A stretch of DNA of 64,000 nt from Mangrovibacter phragmitis (GCF_001655675.1 NZ_LYRP01000005.1:62001-126000), one strand, 5' to 3'. Numbered from the stretch's first letter, positions 1-9,400 are shown. Notes: generated by a model not told the origin, from the sequence alone. Made by a program: numbers and translations.

Positions 1-664
1 GGACGTAACCCATGTAGCGGCCATTGACACACTTGTCGCCACTATCGAACAGGAAATCGGTGCGGTTGATGTGCTGGTGAATAATGCCGGTTACGGGCAT
101 GAAGGCGTGATGGAAGAATCACCGTTGAGTGAAGCCCGCCACCAGTTTGACGTTAATGTCTTTGGCGCCATTGCAATGATTAAAGCATTTTTGCCTTATT
201 TCCGGGCACGCCGGGCCGGGCGTATTCTGAACATTACCTCGATGGGCGGTTTTATTACCATGCCGGGCATCAGCTATTACTGTGGCAGTAAATTTGCCCT
301 GCAGGGTATTTCTGAAACTCTGAGTAAAGAGCTCAAACCGTTTAATATTTTCGTGACTGCGGTTCAACCCGGTTCATTTCGTACTGACTGGGCGGGGCGT
401 TCGATGGTGCGTTCTGCGCGCACCATCCGTGATTACGACGCAAGCTTTAACCCAATACGGGAAACGCGTGAAAAACGCAGCGGGCACCAGCCAGGAGACC
501 CGGCAAAAGCCGCCAGTGCCATGTTACAGTTAATTAACAGCCCTGAGCCGCCGGTTTCACTGCTATTGGGGAGTGATGCCGTACAACTGGTGCGGGAGAA
601 GCTCCAACAAATGCAGCACGATATTGACCACTGGGAAACATTAAGCCGTTCTACGGACGGGTAA
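1..664 (+). CDS. Short-chain dehydrogenase/reductase, 5' end outside window
   Basis: The reading frame is open from base 2, so the gene begins upstream of the window. The visible 220 residues are the C-terminal four fifths of a classical SDR oxidoreductase, an NAD(P)-dependent enzyme with a Rossmann fold. The family NNAGYG motif is present, followed by the catalytic Ser in NITSMGG and the YxxxK pair in YYCGSKFALQG. The nucleotide-binding glycine motif would lie in the missing part. The substrate cannot be told from sequence. A good terminator follows directly, so this is the last gene of its transcript. Confidence 0.9.
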   Translation, partial: DVTHVAAIDTLVATIEQEIGAVDVLVNNAGYGHEGVMEESPLSEARHQFDVNVFGAIAMIKAFLPYFRARRAGRILNITSMGGFITMPGISYYCGSKFALQGISETLSKELKPFNIFVTAVQPGSFRTDWAGRSMVRSARTIRDYDASFNPIRETREKRSGHQPGDPAKAASAMLQLINSPEPPVSLLLGSDAVQLVREKLQQMQHDIDHWETLSRSTDG

Positions 665-681
665 AGTCAGGCAGTACCAGG

Positions 682-716
682 AGCCTGAATGCCGGTTGTG
701 CGGCTCAGGCTTTTTT
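682..716 (+). terminator. Rho-independent terminator after the SDR gene
   Basis: AGCCTGA (682-688) pairs with TCAGGCT (705-711), extended by an inner GCCG/CGGC stem, and is followed by a run of T. It lies 18 bases after the SDR stop codon. Confidence 0.8.
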
Positions 717-855
717 CATTTGCTGTCAGCACAAGGTGTTGCCCGGTTGCCAGGAACATTTGTTCAGTGGTACTGAAAACAGTATATTTTCCTGAGTATT
801 ACCTGAATGCACTATGCTGATAGAGCCACTCTTTTTCCAGCCATACAGGGATGTG

Positions 856-1302
856 ATGAATAGATTCTTAGAAAATAAATGGAGTTATGCAGGTATGTTA
901 TTGGGTGCCTGTGCGCTGATACTCAGTATTTTTCATTTCACCGCAGGGCCATTTACTTCCCCCGCGCATTCACTGGAACGCGTGGTTGCGGAGAAAGTCT
1001 CTGCCGTTAAAAGTGGGTTAATTGCTGGCCTGAAAGGGCAAGAGCCACCCGCCCCCGCCAAAAAACACTGGCCCAATATTGATACGGTGCTGACTACCAC
1101 AGGCATTGGCCTGGCCGCTGTTGCACTGCTGAGTGCCTTTATTGGCGGGCTGTGCAACGAGAGTTCCTGGTGCGTGAACGGTGCACTGTTTTTTGGCAGC
1201 AGTACGCTGGTGTTTTACGCCTTTCTGGTATGGGCCGCGCTAACATGCGTTGTATTGATCCTGTTTATTATTGTTTTATTTTTTACCGGCCCGCCATGCT
1301 GA
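856..1302 (+). CDS. Small inner-membrane protein of unknown function
   Basis: A 148-residue protein if translation starts at ATG 856. That start has an AGGG ribosome site five bases upstream, while the earlier in-frame ATG at 814 has none. Three or four hydrophobic stretches are visible: residues about 10-30, 80-100, and a long C-terminal one at about 110-145 rich in Leu, Val, Ile and Phe. Between the first and second lies a charged segment with KGQEPPAPAKKHW. No family was recognised. It stands alone between the SDR terminator and the phage-like remnant. Confidence 0.55.
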   Translation: MNRFLENKWSYAGMLLGACALILSIFHFTAGPFTSPAHSLERVVAEKVSAVKSGLIAGLKGQEPPAPAKKHWPNIDTVLTTTGIGLAAVALLSAFIGGLCNESSWCVNGALFFGSSTLVFYAFLVWAALTCVVLILFIIVLFFTGPPC

Positions 1303-1398
1303 CCAGCATATAACCGCCTGCGACACTGCAAAACCCATCGACAACCCACTGGAGCCTGAGGCCAAAACCTATTGCCTGCCAGTATCTCCGTAACACCG

Positions 1399-1416
1399 TC
1401 AGGCCTTCTGGCCTGA
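1399..1416. repeat. Perfect hairpin upstream of Ash-like ORF
   Basis: TCAGGCC and GGCCTGA form a perfect 7-bp stem with a TTCT loop. It lies 31 bases before the Ash-like ORF in a region with no other gene. It could be an attenuator or part of a structured regulatory RNA of the P4 type. The lack of a T run argues against a simple terminator. Confidence 0.4.
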
Positions 1417-1447
1417 ATTACATGTAATTTCAGAGGTTTTTGCGAGC

Positions 1448-1693
1448 ATGGCCGCAGGCGTTTGCTTGCCCGAAAGCAGCAAAAACGGTATTGTTTTCCG
1501 GCACCTGCATAATCAGGTGCCGGGATTGAGACCCCGATCTATCAGAAGACACTACATGCTGCTGCGTGTACTATGTGTTGCGACCTCGCTCACCCAAATT
1601 ATGGTGGGCTGCGCAGGGGAACCGAAAGGTTCGCCGGGTTCTCTGATAGCCGGTAGTCTCAACTCTGTTCAGCCCACCACCAGTAAAGATTGA
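1448..1693 (+). CDS. Ash-like small ORF, P4-type satellite remnant
   Basis: An 81-residue ORF whose second half (MVGCAGEPKGSPG, then NSVQPTTS) resembles the recurrent small Ash-family proteins of P4-like satellite prophages, as I remember them; no database was consulted. The DNA carries a 10-bp inverted repeat spanning the conserved part, so the sequence may be kept for RNA structure rather than protein, as with the immunity RNA region of P4. The N-terminal part has no recognisable feature and the true start is uncertain. The next ORF starts 46 bases later. Confidence 0.4.
   Translation: MAAGVCLPESSKNGIVFRHLHNQVPGLRPRSIRRHYMLLRVLCVATSLTQIMVGCAGEPKGSPGSLIAGSLNSVQPTTSKD
1602..1679. repeat. Long inverted repeat inside the Ash-like ORF
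   Basis: TGGTGGGCTG (1602-1611) is complementary to CAGCCCACCA (1670-1679), with a 58-base loop. Such a stem would bring both ends of the conserved Ash-like segment together in RNA. A role in satellite-phage immunity RNA is inferred, not shown. Confidence 0.5.
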
Positions 1694-1738
1694 GACCTTT
1701 CTGTGGTGGATTATCAGTCTATCGGAGAGCGTTATCTA

Positions 1739-2218
1739 ATGGCTACAACCTCTTGTTTCATCCACTCTTTACTTACCCTGCCCGTTTGTGACCAGACAGA
1801 TTTCACCGTGCTGGCACGCCACTGTGAACACCTGGCAGATGCCCTGCTGGAATGTACTGATCCACTGTTACGCCTTGCACTGTGTGAAAGGCTGAATACC
1901 AGCCTCAGCCTGTTACGCCCCACATTGCTGGAACCTGTTCCCGCACATTTGGCTGAAAGCCTGACAACAGACAGTATGGCACCAGAAAACCCGGAGCCAG
2001 CCACCATCGGTTTCGCGCCAGACAGCGAACAACTGTGTGATTACGCACTGGCGTTATCGCAACTGCTGGCATGCCATACACTGCCGCCAGGTTGTACACA
2101 GCCACTGCGCGGGTTACTAAACGATGTGGTCAGCCAGTTCGCCAGCCTGTTATGCGCCCCGCGCTGGCGCAACACGCCGCAAGGCAGAGCGTGGATTGAC
2201 ACCCCTGGCAGCGTATAA
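1739..2218 (+). CDS. Unknown protein following the Ash-like ORF
   Basis: A 159-residue protein from ATG 1739, chosen because GGAGAG lies nine bases upstream; an in-frame GTG at 1703 lacks such a site. It is rich in Leu, Cys and Ala, with helical segments (HSLLTLPVCDQTDF, LARHCEHLADALLE) and no membrane segment or catalytic motif that I recognise. Its place behind an Ash-like ORF suggests an accessory gene of a P4-type satellite. Codons 19-42 have a decayed duplicate at 2461-2530, so the locus once held at least two copies. Confidence 0.5.
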   Translation: MATTSCFIHSLLTLPVCDQTDFTVLARHCEHLADALLECTDPLLRLALCERLNTSLSLLRPTLLEPVPAHLAESLTTDSMAPENPEPATIGFAPDSEQLCDYALALSQLLACHTLPPGCTQPLRGLLNDVVSQFASLLCAPRWRNTPQGRAWIDTPGSV

Positions 2219-2252
2219 CACCGGTTGCTCATACGGGTAAAATAATAGATAA

Positions 2253-2280
2253 AACAGGGCTGCGTAATAGTGGCCCTGTT
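2253..2280. terminator. Hairpin after the unknown ORF
   Basis: AACAGGGC (2253-2260) pairs with GCCCTGTT (2273-2280) across a 12-base loop. No T run follows, so it is only a possible terminator for the ORF ending at 2218. Confidence 0.35.
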
Positions 2281-2460
2281 CATTACCTGGCAGCTTTATG
2301 TATTCGCAATATCAACAGAACTCTTGATATATATACCACCTTCATCCGGATGCTACATATATGCTGGCGCGGGGATTTAACACACCTCGGTTTTCATGAT
2401 TAGCTTTATTGTTAATACATAGAAAAACATTGCCACCAGTAGCCCCATTACCATTTGAAG

Positions 2461-2537
2461 ATACAGACAGAGTTCACCGTACTGGCACGCCACTGTGGAC
2501 ATCTGGCAGATACCCTGCAGGAATGTGCCATTCCGCT
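2461..2537 (+). pseudogene. Decayed partial copy of the 1739-2218 gene
   Basis: Bases 2461-2530 align without gaps to 1793-1862 with about 14 substitutions in 70 bases, for example CTGGCACGCCACTGTG in both. Similarity fades beyond this and no long ORF remains. It is a fragment left by duplication or by recombination between related satellites. Confidence 0.75.
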
Positions 2538-2642
2538 GGCTTTGCCTGGCAAGGTGGTGTTTAACGCAAAAAAACGGTCATAAGTATAAAAATACCTGTG
2601 AATAGTCTGAAAAACATTCACCATATTGCAACATTAACCAAT

Positions 2643-2661
2643 AATAATGATTATCATTGTG
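2643..2661. promoter_or_regulatory. Putative Fur box
   Basis: AATAATGATTATCATTGTG matches the 19-bp Fur consensus GATAATGATTATCATTATC at 16 positions and contains the TGATTATCA core. It sits about 130 bases before the response regulator start codon and may place that gene under iron/Fur control. No other gene lies nearby on either strand. Confidence 0.55.
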
Positions 2662-2791
2662 GTATTTTTTGTTACAATATTCACAATTAATTCCCTTTTG
2701 CACACGATGCCGGGCTTTACCTTCTCGTAGTACATTGAATGTTGAGCATTATCATGCCGTTCCTCGAAATTCAGATTGAGAAGAAATCCGT

Positions 2792-3412
2792 ATGAATCAA
2801 ATGGTTTATATCGTTGATGATGATAAGTCAGTAAGAGCTGCTCTCAGCAATCTACTGACGGCAGAAGATTATGAGGTTATCGCTTTTCCCTCTGCCAAAG
2901 AATTTCTTAGTCATTCGTTAGGTTCTGATCCTTGCTGCCTGATTTTGGATATTAATATGCCAGATGCAGATGGTTTTACCGTGGTTCAGACACTCAATGA
3001 GAGAGGGGTTACGATCCCAACAATTTTTCTGACCGGTTTTGGAACCATTCCAGTTACGGTACGCGCAATGAAAACCGGCGCTTGCGAGTTTCTTACCAAA
3101 CCCGTCATCCCTGACCAACTGATTGAGGTCGTTTCCGAAGCGTTACAGCAGGCGGTGAGTAACTTTACGGTGTCACAGGAACACTATGAAATGACCACCC
3201 GTTACCAGTCTTTAACACCGCGAGAAAGTGAGGCTATGATTCTGGCAATAAGTGGTCTGCTGAATAAACAAATCGCTGCGGAAATGGGGATCAGTGAAAT
3301 CACTGCAAAAGTGCATAAACGCCGGGTAATGGAAAAAATGAACGTTCGCTCCCTTTCTGACCTGGTTCGTGCAGCTGAACGACTGAATATTCGCAATACC
3401 CGCCGAAGTTAA
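2792..3412 (+). CDS. FixJ/NarL-type response regulator (receiver plus LuxR HTH)
   Basis: A 206-residue two-domain regulator. The receiver (residues 1-120) has the acidic pocket VDDD near the N-terminus, the phosphoacceptor Asp53 in LILDINMP, the conserved Thr/Ser region LTGFG and Lys in FLTKPV. A LuxR-type helix-turn-helix follows (about 140-200: LTPRESEAM then NKQIAAEMGISEITAKVHKRRVMEKM). The FixJ-like linker and STVKVHR-like recognition helix point to a DNA-binding activator. It converges on the giant sensor kinase gene, overlapping it by 4 bases at the 3' ends. It is the likely DNA-binding output of that kinase. A possible Fur box lies upstream. Confidence 0.9.
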   Translation: MNQMVYIVDDDKSVRAALSNLLTAEDYEVIAFPSAKEFLSHSLGSDPCCLILDINMPDADGFTVVQTLNERGVTIPTIFLTGFGTIPVTVRAMKTGACEFLTKPVIPDQLIEVVSEALQQAVSNFTVSQEHYEMTTRYQSLTPRESEAMILAISGLLNKQIAAEMGISEITAKVHKRRVMEKMNVRSLSDLVRAAERLNIRNTRRS

Positions 3413-6400
3413 CCCGGAGCGTCAGGAGGTAATACAGGCAGAGTGAACCAGAAAATACTGCCTTCCCCTGAACGATTTTCCCCGTGTAATTCACCACCGT
3501 GTTTTTTGATGATGCTGCTGCTAATAGCCAACCCCATTCCCATACCTTCTTGTTTTGTAGTGTAAAATGATTCAAAGATACGGCCTTTTACTTCATCTGC
3601 CATGCCTTCACCTGTATCCAGCACTTCGACGCAAATGATACCTGGTTCAGGATTGGATGTTACAAGTGTCAGTACCAGCGGCCGGTTCGTGATGCTACCC
3701 ATAGCATCAATAGCATTAACCACCAGATTGAGCAGTACTTGCTGAATTTGAATACAGTCGCACCATATATCAGCACAACTGGCCTCCAGCTTTATCTGCA
3801 AAGCAATCCACTTTCTTTCAATTTCGGCGCGTGACAGAGCAAGAATATCACGGGCAATAGAATGCAAATTGGCTCTGGAGAAGACCGACTCCTGTTTACG
3901 CGTTAAAGACTGCAGGCCACGGATAATATCGCCAGCCCGTTTCCCTTCATTGAGAATTTCCTCAAGGCTAAAGCAGGCATTGTTTATATGGCTTTGCTCT
4001 CTTTTCAGCCAGCGTAAACTTGCCCCCGCATGAGAGACAATAGACATCAGAGGTTGATTGATCTCATGGGCAATTGAAGCCGTAAGTTGCCCAACCGTTG
4101 TAGCCCGTGACACTCTGGCCAGTTCAGCATGAGCTAAGCGCGCAGCATCTTCAGCCCTCCGTTGAACCGTGATGTCGGAAATCGTTCCAAAATACTCTTT
4201 GGTTTCCGGCCAGTTAGCAACCGGTTCACCAATACCTTTAATAAAACGGCATTCTCCGTCAAGCCGAAATATACGAAACTCAGCCTGCATGTTTACACCA
4301 TTACGAACACTTTCCTGAACCAGCTCATTAATTACTTTATGATCGTCAGGATGAACAAATGTCATAAAATCAGCCATGGAGAACATGCTTACTTGCTGAG
4401 ACAAGCCAAGTATGCGGACATATTCATCAGAGACATGCATCTGATCCTGTTCGACTTCCCAGCTCCAGGTACCTGTATGGCTTATTTTTTCCCCAAGCAT
4501 GAGCGACGTCTGGCTGTCTCGCAGTTGTTTCTCTACTCGCCGCCTGTGAATATTCTCTTCCAGCAACTCTGCATATAACCGGGCTGTTTCGATTGATACG
4601 GCAGCCTGGGCACTAAGGGTTTTTACAATATGTGACTGTTCAGCAGTGAATACATCGGGCATCAGCCGGTTTTCCAGGTAGAGAACGCCCACCATTTTTG
4701 CCTGTTTGAACATCGGTACACACATAACTGCCGCGCCAGAAGAAACCAGGTAAGGATCATGGCTGAACGGGCTAAATTCCTCCGGCTTACCCGTGCGAAT
4801 TTCCTGTCCGGTACGAATCACGGCAGATAACACAGAGAGCGGTAAATCGCTTTGTTCTGGTTGCTCTTTCACCATTACCACTTTTACACCATCAACATTT
4901 GCTTCTGCCCGCGCTTCAATCTCGGGAAGATTCCCATCTGTGATACGTATTAACATGCATCGCTGTGCCCCCGACCTTTCCAGCAGTATGCGCATAAGAG
5001 TCTGAATCAGGCGGTCAAGGTTTATCTCTTCTGTTAACGCACGCACAGCAGCGACGACACTTTCTAAATCACGAATCGCTTCATCCTCGAATTGCATGGT
5101 TGTACCTGCATTACTGCGGTTTTGCACAGCCAAATGTAAATAGCGCTGTTCAAGTTGGCAGACCTTGCTCAGTGCTCCCCAATTTCGCCAGTTACTGACT
5201 GCACCTTTTATATATGCGTCACCAGCAACATCTAACTGCCAGCTTTTGGCACAATACCCAGCTAACTCGTATGCCAGTGCAGTGATGTGAACGTAACCGT
5301 TTCGGGAAGAGAGATTAATCGCCTCGTCATAATGCCTGAGCGCAGTGCCTTCACGCCCCTCAATACGCGCTAACTCAGCAGCCAGTAAAGCCGCTTTATC
5401 GGCGAATAAATCCGGGTTGAGTTGTGCCCATTGTGTTATTTTTACGGCATATTTCCGCGCAGTAACAATGGCAGAAGACTCAGCCCCTGAGGGCAGAGGA
5501 ATAGTCAAACTCAGTGCACTGTAAAAATAAAGGTCGAGCAGATAGATATATCCGGGTACTGAATTGACCAGTTGGTGTGCTTTGGAAAAAGAAGACAATG
5601 CAAGAGAGTATTCTGTGGCAAAAAAATACGCCATTCCCCGGTAAAGCCATGACCAGAACAGAACCATTGCTTTTGGGCCTGAAACAGGACCAGGTTCACT
5701 CCCGATTAAATATTCAGAGAAAATACACTCGCCATTAGAGTTGTTACCCTCATGATTCCCTCGTAAATAAACAACCAGTTGCTTTTGCATCAATAAAACA
5801 TTTTCAACATCGGGGTAGAAAGACTTTTGCGTGAAAGCCAGACCACGTTCGATAGTTGTTTGGATTGATTCAAGATAATCACCACGAGTCAAATAATTCA
5901 TCACCTGGTGGCGTAATGAAAGACAGGCAAAGGACTTGTCGCCATGAGCAACAGAGACATCAAAGCTTTTTTTCGCACAATCAATTGAAAACTCCAGCTT
6001 TTGTGTCCAGATACCAATCTGATCAAGTGGCAAAAGTGTCCGTGCTTTGAAACGCAAAAAATCATGTTGTTCTGCCAACCTGGCAGCTAACGATCCACAT
6101 TTAAAGCCGTAATGGTATTCCTGGTAACGATCGATAATCAGTACACTAAACCACGACAAACCAAATACCGATGCACCCGTAATACCGTGTTCGAGTGTGA
6201 TTTCAAGAATTTTACACACCAGCAATAAATGTAATTCGGGGCAATCATAAGAAGACGCATAAATAGTGCTGGCCAACAAGTTCAGAATGGCTTCTTGCTC
6301 TTGATCAACCATTACTGGCAATGCCCCAATGCTCATTTCCGGCACATCGCCCAGGCGAGAACGTAAGTTCAGCCATGCCGTATGGCATTCAGTTACATCA

Positions 6401-8979
6401 GGGTGACGATTAAACTGAATACCAAATACGGTTAGCCAGGCCAGTGCGGTTTCCAGTGCAAGGAAATTATCAGACTGCCGCATATGGATTTCAGCTGAAA
6501 GACAAGCTGCTACTGATTTTTGAGTAAGGCTACCCGGTTCTTTGAGAAGTGACGTACACAGTGATTGTGCAGCATCCAGGTTTCCCAGCCGAAACTGGCA
6601 TTCTGCCTCCTCAACGCCAAGCGCAAAAAAAGCCGGGGCCAGGCGACTGGTATCCAGTGCGCGTGCTGTTTTGATATAACGCATAGCTGAAATATAATCG
6701 CCCGCTCTGCGGGCAAGTTGTACTGCATTGAAGCTTAGATGAAAATAAATTTGCCGTTGCTCTGTACTGAACCTGGCTTCTGTCACCATTGAAATATGAT
6801 GTACAGCTTTAATCAGGGTTTCATTACTGTTTGTCTCTAAAGCATCTTCAGACAACACACTTGCGGACTTAAGATGAATGTGTCGTTTTAGCTCATCACT
6901 TATCAATAAAAAAGCAGCGTTATGCACCCGTGCATGGGTAAATGTATATTCATCACCAATAATAGCGATGAATTTCTCACTAATAGCAGGCCTGAGCCCT
7001 TGCTGAATATCATCCTGATTTATTTCTAACACCCGGCTTAATAAGCCCAACTCACCTTTGCCACCCAAACAAGCCAGGTGTCCTAACAACTGGCGAGTAG
7101 ACTCGGGCATTCGCTCCAATTGGCGCACAATAATGCTGGCAACATTATCGGTTGAAGCACAAGCAAATAATGCGGCCCGGTCATAATGCCATTTCAGTGG
7201 CTTATAAGTGCAAAAAATAAGTCCATCATCGACGGCCTGCTTAAAAAATACTTGTACAAAAAGTGGGTTACCCGCTGTTTTTTCATAAACCAACTGAGCC
7301 AGTTCATTAATACTGCAAGGGCGAATATGTAATCTTGCAGCCAGCCAGCGTGCAACCATTTTGGTATTCAGCGGCATTGGTGTAATTTCGGTTACTCGCG
7401 CAGCTGAACTGCGAATTTTGGTCAGCATCTCTGATATAAGAGAGCAAGGCGCAGGGTCGGCATCACGGTACGCAATGACCAACAGCAGCGGTAAATGTGA
7501 ATAACGCTGCACAATGTTTTCCAACAGTTGCAAGCTGGCGTGGTCGGCACAATGCACATCGTCAATCAACATTACCAGCGGTTTTCCTGACGACGCAAAA
7601 ACTTTTACGATTGAGCATGCTACATGGATAAAACGCTCACGTTCATCCGGCAAGGAATCAGATAACGGCTTCGTTGGGGAAATGTTTAATATCTGCCGAA
7701 ATTCCGCAACCAACTCGATAGCTAAATCCGCATCTTTACCCAAAGCCAGTAATAAACGAGCCCGCCACACCGAGACATCGGTAGCCGATAAACCAAGCAG
7801 ATACATCACCAAGGAACGAATCAGATTAGCCAGTACAGCATAGGGAGCCTGTGGAGAATGCGGATCTGCTTTGCCGACAGTTAACAAAATCGACTTATGC
7901 TGCAGTTTTTTCAGTGCAGAAGCGATAATGGCGGACTTTCCTGAACCAGGGGCTCCACGGATCATGACCAATTGATGAGATCCGCTACGCTGAACCTCAT
8001 CCAAGGCTTTGATCAACAACTTACCCTGAGCATGTTCCGTAAATAAACTTTCGACGCGATAGTTGGCAGTAAAACGTTCCTGAAGCCCGGGAGTGAAAGA
8101 CTCTATCGTTCCTTGAGAGGTTATCGTTGCTTTACAGCGGCGCAAATCAGCCAGCAAGCCATCAATGCTTTGGTATCCATCTGTGGGTGATTTAGCCAAC
8201 AGGCGCAAAATAATCACTGACAATACAGGGGGTGTATCATGGCGAACAAATTCCGGGGGCCGTGGAGGGGTGGCAAGATGGTAGTGAATCCACTCAGACG
8301 GCCCGGCCTGTAAAGAACCAAAGGGTAATTTACCCGTCAGCATTTCATAGAGAACAATCCCCAAACTATAAAGATCACTCAGATCACTGACAGGGTAAGA
8401 TGTTCGGCCTGTATGCTCTGGCGACATATACGCCAGGGTGCCTCCTGAAGCCCGCACATCATTTTTTAGTTGTGTGTTATTGGTTACGGTTGCCATGCCG
8501 AAACCACCAAGCCGGTAGGTACCATCATGGTTCAGGAACAGGTGAGCAGGTTTAATATCACCATGCACAATCCCCTGATGGTGAAGTTGTCTTAGTGGTA
8601 AACATAACTGAATGGCCCGGTGCAGAAATTCAGTTATTGTCGCAGGTGGTGTGCCAATAACTTCAGCCAGCGTGTGGTAATCAAAGTATGGGTAGACCAG
8701 GGCATAACGCCCAAGATGGCGGGTATAGCCAGATGGTTTCACTGCCCAGCCAGGCAAAAGGTGAGAAGACAACGTTAGTTCATTTTTTAATAATTGAGCT
8801 GCCTTAAACGCTACCTCTTCAGTGGCCCCCATGGCAATAATCACCGCTTCACCGGTGGCATTTTGCCCCGCCAGCCACACAATACAGCCTTCCTGTACCA
8901 GTTGTATCAGGTTGATATCACCCGGCAATGATATGTACTGTTCCTTATTATCATCCTGCTCAATAGAGATAATGCCCAT
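3409..8979 (-). CDS. Giant trifunctional sensor: kinase-like / AAA ATPase / GAF-PAS histidine kinase
   Basis: A 1856-residue multidomain sensor. In order: a Ser/Thr-kinase-like domain (about 1-280; GDIKP at Asp141, SPEHTGR, SDLYSLGIVLYEMLTG); an AAA/STAND-type ATPase (Walker A GAPGSGKS with Lys348, Walker B VMLIDDVH); a long helical TPR-like middle; a GAF domain (about 1320-1480); PAS (about 1500-1600); HisKA with His1638 in SIAHEINQP; and a HATPase (NAIDAM, DTGEGM, GMGMGLA). The kinase-like domain reads GFG where DFG is expected and seems to lack the beta-3 Lys, so it may not phosphorylate. ATG 8979 overlaps the stop codon of the preceding receiver gene (TGATG), implying coupled translation. 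The ligand is unknown; by context, an amide or a related metabolite. Confidence 0.9.
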   Translation of the reverse strand: MGIISIEQDDNKEQYISLPGDINLIQLVQEGCIVWLAGQNATGEAVIIAMGATEEVAFKAAQLLKNELTLSSHLLPGWAVKPSGYTRHLGRYALVYPYFDYHTLAEVIGTPPATITEFLHRAIQLCLPLRQLHHQGIVHGDIKPAHLFLNHDGTYRLGGFGMATVTNNTQLKNDVRASGGTLAYMSPEHTGRTSYPVSDLSDLYSLGIVLYEMLTGKLPFGSLQAGPSEWIHYHLATPPRPPEFVRHDTPPVLSVIILRLLAKSPTDGYQSIDGLLADLRRCKATITSQGTIESFTPGLQERFTANYRVESLFTEHAQGKLLIKALDEVQRSGSHQLVMIRGAPGSGKSAIIASALKKLQHKSILLTVGKADPHSPQAPYAVLANLIRSLVMYLLGLSATDVSVWRARLLLALGKDADLAIELVAEFRQILNISPTKPLSDSLPDERERFIHVACSIVKVFASSGKPLVMLIDDVHCADHASLQLLENIVQRYSHLPLLLVIAYRDADPAPCSLISEMLTKIRSSAARVTEITPMPLNTKMVARWLAARLHIRPCSINELAQLVYEKTAGNPLFVQVFFKQAVDDGLIFCTYKPLKWHYDRAALFACASTDNVASIIVRQLERMPESTRQLLGHLACLGGKGELGLLSRVLEINQDDIQQGLRPAISEKFIAIIGDEYTFTHARVHNAAFLLISDELKRHIHLKSASVLSEDALETNSNETLIKAVHHISMVTEARFSTEQRQIYFHLSFNAVQLARRAGDYISAMRYIKTARALDTSRLAPAFFALGVEEAECQFRLGNLDAAQSLCTSLLKEPGSLTQKSVAACLSAEIHMRQSDNFLALETALAWLTVFGIQFNRHPDVTECHTAWLNLRSRLGDVPEMSIGALPVMVDQEQEAILNLLASTIYASSYDCPELHLLLVCKILEITLEHGITGASVFGLSWFSVLIIDRYQEYHYGFKCGSLAARLAEQHDFLRFKARTLLPLDQIGIWTQKLEFSIDCAKKSFDVSVAHGDKSFACLSLRHQVMNYLTRGDYLESIQTTIERGLAFTQKSFYPDVENVLLMQKQLVVYLRGNHEGNNSNGECIFSEYLIGSEPGPVSGPKAMVLFWSWLYRGMAYFFATEYSLALSSFSKAHQLVNSVPGYIYLLDLYFYSALSLTIPLPSGAESSAIVTARKYAVKITQWAQLNPDLFADKAALLAAELARIEGREGTALRHYDEAINLSSRNGYVHITALAYELAGYCAKSWQLDVAGDAYIKGAVSNWRNWGALSKVCQLEQRYLHLAVQNRSNAGTTMQFEDEAIRDLESVVAAVRALTEEINLDRLIQTLMRILLERSGAQRCMLIRITDGNLPEIEARAEANVDGVKVVMVKEQPEQSDLPLSVLSAVIRTGQEIRTGKPEEFSPFSHDPYLVSSGAAVMCVPMFKQAKMVGVLYLENRLMPDVFTAEQSHIVKTLSAQAAVSIETARLYAELLEENIHRRRVEKQLRDSQTSLMLGEKISHTGTWSWEVEQDQMHVSDEYVRILGLSQQVSMFSMADFMTFVHPDDHKVINELVQESVRNGVNMQAEFRIFRLDGECRFIKGIGEPVANWPETKEYFGTISDITVQRRAEDAARLAHAELARVSRATTVGQLTASIAHEINQPLMSIVSHAGASLRWLKREQSHINNACFSLEEILNEGKRAGDIIRGLQSLTRKQESVFSRANLHSIARDILALSRAEIERKWIALQIKLEASCADIWCDCIQIQQVLLNLVVNAIDAMGSITNRPLVLTLVTSNPEPGIICVEVLDTGEGMADEVKGRIFESFYTTKQEGMGMGLAISSSIIKKHGGELHGENRSGEGSIFWFTLPVLPPDAPG

Positions 8980-9362
8980 CAATATGCTTTCCCCTGAGAC
9001 AGCTCATCGCGGATAATGTCCAGTAATATGTCAACATCTATCGGCTTACGCAAAAAGGTCACCGCCCCCAGTGAATGAGCATAGTTTTGTACTGAGTCAT
9101 CTTGTTCCGCAGAAATAAATATCACTGGTAGTAGAATAGAATGTTTTTTCAGTATCGCGTAGAGCTCAAAACCACTCATGCCTTTCAGCCTGACATCAAC
9201 AATTAACAGAGCGGTGCCAGTCAAAGCCATAATATCGCGCATTAATTCTTCGCCCGACTCGAACTGGTTGGTGGTATATCCTTCAGAATGCAGTAAATTG
9301 CTCAGGCCATTACGGACTGAGCGTTCATCATCAACGATGACAATTTGCTGTGGCAGCACCAT
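8979..9362 (-). CDS. Stand-alone receiver-domain response regulator
   Basis: A 127-residue CheY-like protein with nothing but the receiver domain. It has IVDDERS at the N-terminus, phosphoacceptor Asp56 in LLIVDVRLKG, and Lys in FLRKPID. It lacks an output domain, so it probably acts as a phosphate relay or sink, or as a regulator of the giant kinase it is translationally coupled to. The start has GAGGA a few bases upstream. It lies 38 bases behind the second XapX gene, in the same direction. Confidence 0.85.
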   Translation of the reverse strand: MVLPQQIVIVDDERSVRNGLSNLLHSEGYTTNQFESGEELMRDIMALTGTALLIVDVRLKGMSGFELYAILKKHSILLPVIFISAEQDDSVQNYAHSLGAVTFLRKPIDVDILLDIIRDELSQGKAY

Positions 9363-9400
9363 GCTGAATCCTCGCAGTTCCTAACAAATGAGGATTTTCC

